Of a stretch of DNA of 5,929 nucleotides, positions 1 through 5,829 are shown piece after piece. Where the stretch lies: contig JAUWYD010000081.1 of the NCBI GenBank assembly GCA_030616025.1, positions 1 through 5,929 on the forward strand, given 5' to 3'. The position numbers were made by a program, and so were the translations under genes. This DNA comes from Chloroflexota bacterium. Lineage in GTDB: Bacteria; Chloroflexota; Anaerolineae; UBA7937; B3-Chlor. Position 1 is the stretch's first letter, and the number at the start of each line of letters is the position of its first letter. The notes under the pieces were generated by a model that saw nothing but the letters and a program-made list of their open reading frames with translations, did not search any database and was not told the origin of the DNA.

Positions 1-261
1 CACGTGTGCCAGGACGGATTCTAGATCTACGACCGGCTGGACGGGTGTCAGACCGTGGCGGTCGGCGGTGCGCATTTCGTGAGCGACCTTGGCCGCTTTT
101 AGCAGGGTCTTGCTAGGCACGCACCCCGTCCAGGTACAGTCGCCGCCGATGCGGTGCTTCTCCACCACAGCCACGCGCGCCTCAAACTGGACCGCCAAGC
201 TGGCGGCCGTGAGGCCGGCCGAGCCACCGCCGATGATGATCAGGTCGTAGGGGTCGTTCAC
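1..261 (-). CDS. FAD-dependent pyridine nucleotide-disulfide oxidoreductase (MerA/Lpd-like), N-terminal part
   Basis: The gene starts at GTG (259-261) and runs off the left edge, leaving the first 87 residues. Visible motifs are a Rossmann FAD-binding loop, IIIGGGSAGLTAA (residues 8-20, GxGxxG at 11-16), an acidic Glu34 at the end of the second strand, and the redox-active disulfide motif GGDCTWTGCVPSKTL with C42 and C47. This CxxxxC pattern defines class I flavoprotein disulfide reductases (dihydrolipoamide dehydrogenase, glutathione reductase, mercuric reductase). The exact GGDCTWTGCVPSK form is, from memory, common in MerA-like proteins of unknown substrate. No HMA metal-binding domain precedes it, so true mercuric reductase is not indicated. 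The GTG is chosen because a strong AGGAGG lies 5 nt upstream. It follows msrPQ and may pass electrons from NAD(P)H to thiols in the same redox pathway; the substrate is unknown. Family assignment is secure, subfamily is not. Confidence 0.9.
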   Translation of the reverse strand, partial: MNDPYDLIIIGGGSAGLTAASLAVQFEARVAVVEKHRIGGDCTWTGCVPSKTLLKAAKVAHEMRTADRHGLTPVQPVVDLESVLAHV

Positions 262-266
262 GTGTT

Positions 267-272
267 CCTCCT
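267..272 (-). promoter_or_regulatory. Shine-Dalgarno site for the FAD oxidoreductase
   Basis: AGGAGG on the minus strand, 5 nt before GTG 261. It fixes a GTG start that has no competing ATG nearby. Confidence 0.8.
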
Positions 273-295
273 CAGATTCACACCTTCTTCCGGAA

Positions 296-538
296 TTATC
301 TCGTATGCATATCCGGTGTCGACTGCGTGGCAATGGGCGTCGCGGTGGCATGGGGTGCTGCAGGCGATGGGATTGGCGTAGAAGTCGCCTCTGGGGCAGG
401 TGCGCATCGGGCCACCGGCGCGGCGCATCCTCCGGCCAGCAGTTGCAGGAATCGCCGGCGGGTGATCTTTCGGCGCGCCGCCTGGCGAGCATGACTGGCT
501 TCGGTCCTTCTCATATCTCGGTCAATACCATCAAACAT
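296..538 (-). CDS. Small Tat-signal protein with Pro/Thr/Ala-rich tail, possibly frameshifted or truncated
   Basis: This 80-codon ORF begins 12 nt after the msrQ stop. Residues 26-32 read TRRRFLQ, a good twin-arginine motif, followed by a short hydrophobic stretch with a possible acylation site at C38 (LAGGC; not a perfect lipobox) and a Pro/Thr/Ser/Ala-rich linker (about 46-75). It then stops at TAA, so no folded domain follows the linker, which is unusual for an exported lipoprotein. Met9 (514) is an alternative start and would give a more typical Tat n-region; neither start has a strong Shine-Dalgarno. A second frame of the same strand stays open through the linker and ends at TGA in a GTGA overlap with the next gene. 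A frameshift or a lost C-terminal domain is therefore possible. I do not recognise a function. The Tat signal is persuasive, the reading frame of the end is not. Confidence 0.5.
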   Translation of the reverse strand: MFDGIDRDMRRTEASHARQAARRKITRRRFLQLLAGGCAAPVARCAPAPEATSTPIPSPAAPHATATPIATQSTPDMHTR

Positions 539-550
539 GTGTGATTCACG

Positions 551-1216
551 CTAGCCAGCCGGCGTCGAGCCTCTCACAAGTCTACTCTTGACCTCTGTGC
601 GCCAGTCCACGATCCTGTGTTTGATCGGCCTCACCCGTACCACCAGCAGCAACGTTAGCACAGCCGCATAGATGAGGGGCTGTGTGTAGACGTTCTTCAC
701 CAGCCAGAGGAAGTGCACCACTCCCAATGTGCCTGCCAAGTATGCCAGCCTATGGAGTAGCTTCCATCTCTTCCCCAACCTGCGCATTGCCCAGCGATTG
801 GAAGTCAGCGCCAACGGCACTAGGAGCAAGAAGGCTGCAAAACCAGCGAGTGCAAACCGTTTCTCGAAGACTGCTTCCACAATCAGTTCCGGATCAAGCC
901 CGTAATCCAGCCAGACAAAAGTGAGGGCATGGAGGCTCGCGTAGAGGAATGCGTACAGTCCCAACGTCTTCCGCAGGGGTATCAGCTTGGTCCACCCCAA
1001 CAGGATATTCAGCGGCGTGCAGGCCAGTGAAAGGACGAGCAGGGTCAAGGCGGGTTTTCCAGTGCGCAAAGTGACTTCTCGAATGGGATCGGCACTGAGC
1101 TGGAATGTCCAATAGTCCCACAGAAGCAGAGCGAGGGGTACAAGCGCGCCGATGTGGGTCACGATGCTGAGCAGCCGAGCGATGGTCGTGCTATCGTCTG
1201 TTCGTCTTGGTGTCAT
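551..1216 (-). CDS. msrQ: MsrQ, heme-binding membrane subunit of the MsrPQ methionine sulfoxide reductase
   Basis: 221 residues, close to the roughly 200-220 usual for MsrQ (YedZ). MsrQ is an inner-membrane b-type cytochrome of the ferric reductase-like superfamily that passes electrons, from quinol or a flavin reductase in studied cases, to periplasmic MsrP. About six hydrophobic segments are visible (roughly 12-33, 53-73, 86-104, 121-138, 153-172, 179-195). Family landmarks are TGKPAL (52-57), LRKTLGLYAFLYASLH (81-96), LALTSN (135-140), RRLGKRWKLLHRLAYL (145-160) and VVHFLW (166-171). H96, H155 and H168 match the positions of the conserved heme histidines. It lies directly downstream of msrP, the standard arrangement, but the 97-nt spacer is longer than usual. 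The ATG at 1216 is the first start after an upstream in-frame stop; only a weak purine-rich AGAGA precedes it. Confidence 0.95.
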   Translation of the reverse strand: MTPRRTDDSTTIARLLSIVTHIGALVPLALLLWDYWTFQLSADPIREVTLRTGKPALTLLVLSLACTPLNILLGWTKLIPLRKTLGLYAFLYASLHALTFVWLDYGLDPELIVEAVFEKRFALAGFAAFLLLVPLALTSNRWAMRRLGKRWKLLHRLAYLAGTLGVVHFLWLVKNVYTQPLIYAAVLTLLLVVRVRPIKHRIVDWRTEVKSRLVRGSTPAG

Positions 1217-1264
1217 TCTCTGATATTGATGTGCGCTCGTGTGCGTTCCACCGTCTTGTGATGG

Positions 1265-1295
1265 GATTCGCTTGCCCCAGGTATCTCAGCGAATC
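1265..1295 (-). repeat. Inverted repeat in the msrP-msrQ spacer
   Basis: Perfect 8-nt arms, GATTCGCT at 1265-1272 and AGCGAATC at 1288-1295, flank a 15-nt loop within the 97-nt gap between the msrP stop and the msrQ start. No T-run follows on the minus strand, so it does not look like an intrinsic terminator. It could be an mRNA processing or stability hairpin that sets the msrP:msrQ ratio. The repeat is seen directly; the role is inferred. Confidence 0.55.
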
Positions 1296-1313
1296 TGGCC
1301 CGAGCATCAGCGC

Positions 1314-2279
1314 CTAGAAGTCAAGTCGTAAATCCATGCCTTCATACAGGCTCGCTACCTGCTCCGCGTACCCATTGAACATGAGCGTAGCGCGGCGCTG
1401 CACCTCGCCTATGCGCCGCTCCGTGCTTTGTGACCAGCGCGGATGACGCACCTCCGGGTTGACGTTGGCGTAGAAGCCATATTCTCTGGGAGAGGCGGCC
1501 ATCCACAGGGAGACTGGCATCTCTTCCACAAGGTCAATTCTCACGATAGACTTTATGCTCTTGAAGCCATACTTCCAGGGGACGACTAGGCGGACAGGTG
1601 CGCCGTTCTGAGGCGGCAAGTTGTCGCCGTAAAGACCCGTGGCTAGAATGGCGAGGTCGTGCATGGCTTCGTCGAGGCGCAACCCCTCAACATAGGGCCA
1701 TGGATAGAGGCGACTCCTTTGGCCTGGCATCCGGTCGGGGTCGTAGAGTGTCTCGAAGCGCACGTACCTGGCCCTGGAGTCTGGCTGCACCTCAGCCAGA
1801 AGTCTTGACAATGGAAAGCCAATCCAGGGAATGACCATGGACCAGCCCTCGACGCAGCGCATGCGGTAGATTCGCTCTTCTCGATCGAACTTGCGTAGAT
1901 CGTCAACATCGTAGGTTCTCGGGTTGTTGACCAGGCCACTCACCTCCACCTGCCACGGGGACGTTACGAAGTTCTTGGCCCGCCCCGCCACACTCTCATA
2001 GTCCGTCGTGAACTCATAGAAGTTGTTGTAGCCGATGACGTTCTGATAGGGCGTGAGAGTGTCGCCCAGTTCGTCGACGGCGGCGCCGGCCTGTCCTCCC
2101 TCTGGCTCAGCTTCGGTCCCAGGCTCGCTGGGACGGCAGCTACCTAGTAGCGCGCTGGCGGCTAGGAACGCTGCGCCTCCGGACGCGCCCTTGATGAACT
2201 GGCGGCGGGAAAGGTAGAGATGCCTGGGTGTGATTTCAGACGAGGGAATCTCTATCCCTTTACGGTTCTTCACTAACAT
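1314..2279 (-). CDS. msrP: MsrP (YedY), molybdenum-dependent protein-methionine-sulfoxide reductase catalytic subunit
   Basis: 321 residues, full length. MsrP is a molybdopterin enzyme of the sulfite oxidase fold that repairs oxidised methionines in envelope proteins. The N-terminus carries a Tat signal, SRRQFIKGA (24-32, R25/R26), a hydrophobic region, then LLGSC with C48 in lipobox position. This suggests a lipid-anchored form; as I recall it, E. coli MsrP lacks this Cys and is soluble. An acidic Gly/Glu-rich linker follows (about 50-70). The core has the family signature SGYNNFYEF-like sequence GYNNFYEF (83-90), RIYRMRCVEGWSMVIPWIGF (136-155) with molybdenum-ligand C142, YVEGLRLDEAMHDL (196-209), PPQNGAPVRLVVPWKYGFKS (222-241), EYGFYANVNP (266-275) and NGYAEQVASLY at the end. 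The ATG has AAGGGAG 9 nt upstream and overlaps the end of the UGA-containing redoxin frame (ATGTTAG), suggesting translational coupling. Confidence 0.97.
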   Translation of the reverse strand: MLVKNRKGIEIPSSEITPRHLYLSRRQFIKGASGGAAFLAASALLGSCRPSEPGTEAEPEGGQAGAAVDELGDTLTPYQNVIGYNNFYEFTTDYESVAGRAKNFVTSPWQVEVSGLVNNPRTYDVDDLRKFDREERIYRMRCVEGWSMVIPWIGFPLSRLLAEVQPDSRARYVRFETLYDPDRMPGQRSRLYPWPYVEGLRLDEAMHDLAILATGLYGDNLPPQNGAPVRLVVPWKYGFKSIKSIVRIDLVEEMPVSLWMAASPREYGFYANVNPEVRHPRWSQSTERRIGEVQRRATLMFNGYAEQVASLYEGMDLRLDF

Positions 2280-2713
2280 GGGCTACATCTCCCTTTTGTA
2301 GAGTTTGCGTGGGTGTGCCAGCAGTTCAGGTACTGCCGGTCGGTCTGCGGCCTCGCGCCAAACCCTATGACCGGCACACCCACGCTTAGGCGGTCGAGTT
2401 CTCTCATCTGCTGGCACAACTGTGCCACGTGTTGACGGCAAATCAGTCAACCGAGGTGATGCAGGAAGACCAGCAAGACGTTCCGCCCTGTGCGGAGGGT
2501 GCCGCTCACCGAAATCGGTCGCCCTTCCACTGTATGAAGTGTGAAGTCAGGAGCTGCGTCGCCTGGGTCCAATGCTACGCCTTTTCTTCTTCTCATCTCT
2601 GAGATCGTGGGGGGACTTGAAGGAGTCTCCCTGTACATCATAGACGAGGTGAGACCACCGCCTCTTACCCCGGGGCGCTCACAGGCTGGTTTCGATGTCG
2701 GACTGGCGCTCAC
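2273..2713 (-). CDS. Selenocysteine-containing Prx-like (AhpC/TSA-type) protein, UxxC, read through in-frame UGA
   Basis: The frame opens at GTG 2713, 7 nt after the pgl stop, meets TGA at 2447-2449 and stays open to TAG (2273-2275): 146 residues with U89. Before the UGA is the thioredoxin-fold start: PGDAAPDFTLHTVEGRPI (50-67) and NVLLVFLHHLG (78-88). After it comes LICRQHVAQL, then VGVPVIGFG (111-119). In this family the LG is followed by the catalytic Cys in CxxC, so UGA sits exactly at the nucleophile and gives U89-L-I-C92. A SECIS-like hairpin follows. The read-through frame fills the gap to msrP and overlaps its ATG by 7 nt. Residues 1-39 look unlike the family; ATG 2596 (M40, 10 residues before PGD) is a plausible true start, though it lacks a clear Shine-Dalgarno. 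The C-terminus is short and divergent after about residue 129 (RQYL), so 3' truncation or decay is possible. Alternatives are a Cys-to-stop pseudogene or a sequencing error at the Cys codon. Confidence 0.75.
2289..2295 (-). promoter_or_regulatory. Shine-Dalgarno site for msrP
   Basis: AAGGGAG on the minus strand, 9 nt before ATG 2279. It lies inside the last codons of the redoxin read-through frame, 11 nt beyond the 13-bp inverted repeat, so that repeat does not occlude it. Confidence 0.7.
2307..2385 (-). repeat. 13-bp perfect inverted repeat between the SECIS-like hairpin and msrP
   Basis: GCGTGGGTGTGCC at 2307-2319 is the exact reverse complement of 2373-2385, with 53 nt between. The interior can fold further: GCAGT (2321-2325) with ACTGC (2332-2336), and GGTC (2338-2341) with GACC (2369-2372). 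In RNA this would be a three-way junction. It occupies the last third of the redoxin read-through frame, immediately upstream of the msrP ribosome binding site. No U-run follows, so intrinsic termination is unlikely. Function unknown; an mRNA control element or chance are both possible. Confidence 0.5.
2314..2418 (-). repeat. 11-nt inverted repeat linking the SECIS arm to the downstream hairpin
   Basis: TGTGCCAGCAG at 2314-2324 is the exact reverse complement of 2408-2418. The 2408-2418 segment includes the 3' arm of the SECIS-like hairpin, and 2314-2324 includes half of one arm of the 13-bp repeat. This 11-bp pairing would thus exclude both other stems. The complementarity is observed; any switching role is inference. 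Confidence 0.4.
2412..2427 (-). promoter_or_regulatory. Putative bacterial SECIS hairpin downstream of the UGA
   Basis: On the minus-strand RNA, UGGCAC pairs with GUGCCA around the tetraloop AGUU (6 bp, fully complementary; in DNA the two arms form a 16-bp palindrome). The loop begins 25 nt after the UGA at 2447-2449, inside the 16-37 nt spacing known for bacterial SECIS elements, and a G is the second loop base followed by U, as the SelB-binding loop usually requires. It lies within coding sequence just after the recoded codon, as bacterial SECIS elements do. I see no convincing lower stem below a G-G mismatch. The hairpin is observed; SelB recognition is inferred. Confidence 0.65.
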
Positions 2714-2720
2714 CCTCAGT

Positions 2721-3455
2721 TCAGATCAGGCCGGCCGCTGCAGCATCCACCAGCCACAGCAGGGACCCCATCGCCGGCCTGATGATCTGCGCAGGCAGCA
2801 GGTCCGGCTGGTGGGGCCCACTGAGGACTCTTCGCATTGTTTCCGCCTTACCCGCTCCCGAGACGATGAACGTCACTTGAGTTGCGGCGTTGATGGCCGT
2901 TGGCGTGAGGGTGACACGCCACGCACGAGCTTTGTCCACGTAGTGGGCGACCACCCAGCGCGGTTGCTCTTCCAGCTCTGCAGCGCTAGGGAAGAGTGAC
3001 GCCGTATGCCCGTCTGCGCCCAGGCCCAACAAGACCAGGTCAAATGTGGCTGCCGGGTTCTCAGGAGCCGGGGAGAAGAACTCCCGGAGAGTGAGTTCGT
3101 ATTCGGCGGCCGCCTCCTCTGGCTCCAGCTCGCCACGAATGCGATGGATGTTCTGCACGGGGATCGGCACATGGTCCAGCAGGGTCTTGCGCGCCATGCC
3201 ATAGTTGCTGTCGGGGTTATCGGGCGGGACGCAGCGTTCGTCGCCCCAAAAGACGTGCACTCCGGGCCAGTCCACCTGTGCGGACAATTCGCTAGTGGCC
3301 AACTGAGCGTACGTCGGTCGTGGCGTTGAGCCGCCCGACAGTGCCACGGTGAATCGCCCTTCGGAGGCCACCGCTTGCCCCGCCAGGGAAACGAAATGCG
3401 CAGCGGCTGCACGCGCGAGACTCTCAGTGTCTGGATAGATCCTCGGGAGGCCCAT
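2721..3455 (-). CDS. pgl: 6-phosphogluconolactonase
   Basis: 244 residues from ATG 3455, usual for bacterial Pgl (DevB/SOL type), which hydrolyses 6-phosphoglucono-1,5-lactone to 6-phosphogluconate in the cytosol. Signatures are SGGSTP (40-45, phosphate binding), FWGDERCVPPDNPDSNY (69-85) and LGLGADGHTASLFP (143-156) with the conserved Asp-Gly-His, then TPTAINAA near 184-191. The start is set by the TGATG junction, in which the last base of the zwf stop is the first base of the pgl ATG. A GTG one codon upstream (3458) is also possible. It acts between Zwf and Gnd on the same transcript, so its place in the pathway matches its place in the operon. Nothing looks broken. Confidence 0.96.
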   Translation of the reverse strand: MGLPRIYPDTESLARAAAAHFVSLAGQAVASEGRFTVALSGGSTPRPTYAQLATSELSAQVDWPGVHVFWGDERCVPPDNPDSNYGMARKTLLDHVPIPVQNIHRIRGELEPEEAAAEYELTLREFFSPAPENPAATFDLVLLGLGADGHTASLFPSAAELEEQPRWVVAHYVDKARAWRVTLTPTAINAATQVTFIVSGAGKAETMRRVLSGPHQPDLLPAQIIRPAMGSLLWLVDAAAAGLI

Positions 3456-4909
3456 CACTCGTGTCCGGCGATGCCGCAGCCCCGGATCCAGAGGTGGTCC
3501 TCGCGGGCCAGCAGCTCATCCGCCTCGGCCGGCCCCCGACTGCCGACCGGGTAGGTGACGAGAGGCGGCGCGTCTGGGGATTCCCAACCCCGCACGATGG
3601 GGTCTATCAGCCGCCAGGCCATCTCTATTTGGTCGCTACGGGTAAACAGTGCAGCGTCTCCTTGCAGCGTGTCCAGCAGCAGTCTCTCATAAGCGTCGGG
3701 TAGCCTTTCCTCTTCAAAGGACGACCGATAGTGGAACTCCATGTCCACCGAGCGTGTTTCCTGGGCCGTGTCGGGAACCTTGCTTTCGAATCTGAGGTGA
3801 ATTCCCTCGTCGGGTTGGATGCACAGCGCGAGCACGTTTGATCTGGGCTCGTAATCCTCTGGTAGATCAAACATCATGTGCGGAGGGCATTTGAACTCAA
3901 TCAGTATCTCCGTGGACTTCTGAGCCAAGGCCTTGCCAGAGCGGAGATAGAAGGGCACGCCCTGCCAACGCCAATTGTCCGGCAACAGCTTGAGGGCGGC
4001 GTATGTGGCGGTCTGTGTGCCCGGAGCGACCTCGGGTTCCTCACGGTAGCCCGCATACTGGGCGCGGACTGTGTCGTGAAGGTCGATGGGGCGGATGGCG
4101 CTTAGCAGTTTAACCTTTTCGTTACGGACGGCGTCGGCGTCGAAGGAGGCTGGGGGCTCGATAGCGACCAGTGAGAGCAGTTGCAGCATGTGGTTCTGAA
4201 ACATGTCGCGCAGGACGCCGGCTTTGTCGTAGTACCCCCCTCGATGTCCTACTCCCACGCTTTCAGCCATGGTGATCTGCACCTGATGCACATAATTGCG
4301 GTTCCACACCGGCTCGAAGATGGTGTTGGCAAAACGAAAGAAAAGAATGTTCTGGGCCGTCTCTTTGCCCAGGTAGTGATCGATGCGATAGATTTGGTGC
4401 TCGTCAAAGACGCCGTGGATGGCGTGATTGAGGGCCTGTGCTGAGGCGAGATCGCTTCCGAACGGCTTCTCGATCACGATCCTTCGCCAGCCCTTGTCTT
4501 CGGCGGCCATACCTGCGGCGCCGAGTGTCTCGACGATCGTCGCGAAGGAAGCTGGCGGGGTAGCGAGATAGTACAGCAGGTTGGAGATACCTCCTTCTCT
4601 GTCGCTCAGTTCCGCCTGCACACGCTGGCAGTCTGCCAGTTTGGTGAAATCCCCTTGTATGTAGCTCAGATTGGCGGCGAAGACCTCCCATGCGGCTGTG
4701 TCCAGCGGCCGGCCACCGAATTGCTCCACGCCGTCGCGCATGCGTGCTCGGAACTCTTCATCGGTCAGCGGATCTTTCGAAAAGCCGGCGATGTGCGTGC
4801 CAGTGGGTAGACGCCCTTTGAGATATAGGCTGAACAGCGCCGGCACCAGTTTGCGCCATGTCAGGTCGCCCGACGCGCCAAAGATAACGATGGTGCTGCG
4901 TTCATTCAT
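3455..4909 (-). CDS. zwf: Glucose-6-phosphate 1-dehydrogenase
   Basis: 484 residues from ATG 4909, matching the roughly 490 of bacterial Zwf. It oxidises glucose 6-phosphate to the lactone and makes NAD(P)H, the entry step of the oxidative pentose phosphate pathway. Landmarks are the coenzyme-binding GASGDLTWRKL (11-21), EKPFG (147-151), the substrate signature RIDHYLGKE (175-183) with D177/H178, and the catalytic-base region MFQNH with H240, positions that coincide with the Leuconostoc enzyme. The frame is open for 32 more codons upstream, but ATG 4909 is preferred: AAGGAG lies 10 nt before it, the GASGD strand begins right after it, and the extension merely overlaps the gnd coding sequence. 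Overlap with gnd is 8 nt. Stop TGA overlaps pgl. Confidence 0.97.
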   Translation of the reverse strand: MNERSTIVIFGASGDLTWRKLVPALFSLYLKGRLPTGTHIAGFSKDPLTDEEFRARMRDGVEQFGGRPLDTAAWEVFAANLSYIQGDFTKLADCQRVQAELSDREGGISNLLYYLATPPASFATIVETLGAAGMAAEDKGWRRIVIEKPFGSDLASAQALNHAIHGVFDEHQIYRIDHYLGKETAQNILFFRFANTIFEPVWNRNYVHQVQITMAESVGVGHRGGYYDKAGVLRDMFQNHMLQLLSLVAIEPPASFDADAVRNEKVKLLSAIRPIDLHDTVRAQYAGYREEPEVAPGTQTATYAALKLLPDNWRWQGVPFYLRSGKALAQKSTEILIEFKCPPHMMFDLPEDYEPRSNVLALCIQPDEGIHLRFESKVPDTAQETRSVDMEFHYRSSFEEERLPDAYERLLLDTLQGDAALFTRSDQIEMAWRLIDPIVRGWESPDAPPLVTYPVGSRGPAEADELLAREDHLWIRGCGIAGHE

Positions 4910-5822
4910 CTTGAGCGCTCTCCTTGAGAACCGCGTGTCCGCCGAACTGGTTTCGCAGGGCTGCCAGCAGCTTGGCCGAGTAGCTTGTCTGCTGGCGGCT
5001 GACAAGGCGCATCAGAAGCGACAGAGTGAGCACTGGCGCGGGCACGTCCCCATCAATGGCCTCAGCCACCGTCCAGCGTCCCTCACCTGAGTCGGCCACC
5101 CAGCCTTTGATGTCGCTCAGGTCTTGATCTTCCTTGAGCGCTAGGGCCGTCAGATCGAGGAGCCAGGAGCGGACCACGCTGCCATATCGCCAGATCTGCG
5201 CAACGTGGTGCAGATCCAGGTCGAAAGCGTCTTTGGTCCTTAGAATCTCAAAGCCCTCGGCGTAGGCCTGCATCAGGCCGTATTCGATACCGTTATGGAT
5301 CATCTTGACAAAGTGGCCGGCGCCACTGGGGCCTACGTGCCCCCATCCCTTGTCCGGCGCAGGCGCTAGCGTCTCGAAGATGGGCTGCAGGCGGTCTACT
5401 ATCTCCTTGTCGCCGCCCACCATCATACTGTAACCCTCGGTGAGGCCCCAGACGCCGCCGCTGGTGCCCACGTCCACAAAGTGCATCCCCCGCTCCATGA
5501 GCGCTGCAGCGCGACGCACGGAATCCTTGTAGTTGCTGTTGCCCCCGTCAATCACAGTGTCTTCCGGCGCGAGGACATCTGCCAAGGCGTTGACGATTCC
5601 TTCAGTGGGGTCGCCAGCAGGCACCATGATCCACACCGCGCGTGGAGCGGTCAACTTGGCCGCCAAGTCAGTCATGGAGTCCGAGGGTATTGCCCCGGCT
5701 GCTGCTGCGGCCTGGACCGGCTCCGGACTGTGATCGTAAACAACGAGGCGATGGTCGCCTCTTAGCAGACGCTCGGTCATGTTGGCGCCCATTTTCCCCA
5801 AGCCGATCATTCCCAGTTCCAT
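4902..5822 (-). CDS. gnd: 6-phosphogluconate dehydrogenase (decarboxylating), short form
   Basis: 306 residues, the short single-repeat form (about 300 residues, YqeC/GndA-like) rather than the roughly 470-residue E. coli type. It converts 6-phosphogluconate to ribulose 5-phosphate and CO2 with reduction of a nicotinamide cofactor. The N-terminus shows GLGKMGANM (7-15), then DGGNSNYKDS (92-101), VDVGTSGGVWGL (116-127) for substrate binding, and the catalytic GAGHFVKMIHNGIEYG (167-182) with K173 and N177. Asp30 follows strand two (VVYDHS); an acidic residue here usually means NAD+ preference, whereas NADP+ forms carry Asn-Arg-Ser/Thr. AAGGAG sits 7 nt before the ATG. It lies 17 nt after rpe, whose product consumes the ribulose 5-phosphate made here, and overlaps zwf by 8 nt. 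Confidence 0.95.
   Translation of the reverse strand: MELGMIGLGKMGANMTERLLRGDHRLVVYDHSPEPVQAAAAAGAIPSDSMTDLAAKLTAPRAVWIMVPAGDPTEGIVNALADVLAPEDTVIDGGNSNYKDSVRRAAALMERGMHFVDVGTSGGVWGLTEGYSMMVGGDKEIVDRLQPIFETLAPAPDKGWGHVGPSGAGHFVKMIHNGIEYGLMQAYAEGFEILRTKDAFDLDLHHVAQIWRYGSVVRSWLLDLTALALKEDQDLSDIKGWVADSGEGRWTVAEAIDGDVPAPVLTLSLLMRLVSRQQTSYSAKLLAALRNQFGGHAVLKESAQDE
4920..4925 (-). promoter_or_regulatory. Shine-Dalgarno site for zwf
   Basis: AAGGAG on the minus strand, 10 nt before ATG 4909 and inside the gnd coding sequence. It decides the zwf start over the longer open frame reaching 5005. Confidence 0.7.
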
Positions 5823-5829
5823 CGCCCTT

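Noticed and set aside
1643..1939. 98-codon minus-strand ORF inside msrP
   Set aside because: Out-of-frame shadow of a clearly identified gene.
2307..2385. Intrinsic terminator or molybdenum-cofactor riboswitch ahead of msrP
   Set aside because: No U-run follows the stem on the minus strand, and I could not match the conserved core of the Moco RNA. The region also reads as coding. An Rfam covariance search would settle it.
2412..2427. 16-bp palindrome as a transcription-factor operator for msrP
   Set aside because: It lies inside the read-through coding frame 25 nt after an in-frame UGA, which fits a SECIS hairpin better; no promoter elements were seen nearby. An operator cannot be fully excluded.
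2447..2449. TGA as a reassigned Trp or Gly codon (alternative genetic code)
   Set aside because: TGA terminates gnd, zwf and pgl at sensible family lengths, and Trp is encoded by TGG throughout.
2541..2999. 152-codon plus-strand ORF
   Set aside because: It lies antisense to pgl and the redoxin, crosses their junction, has no recognisable domain, and pgl is clearly the real gene.
2873..3412. 179-codon minus-strand ORF
   Set aside because: Out-of-frame shadow of pgl, rich in Arg/Ser/Trp/Pro, with no family signature.
4910..5005. N-terminal extension of zwf to position 5005
   Set aside because: These 32 codons overlap the conserved gnd C-terminus, and the Shine-Dalgarno plus the GASGD motif place the start at 4909.
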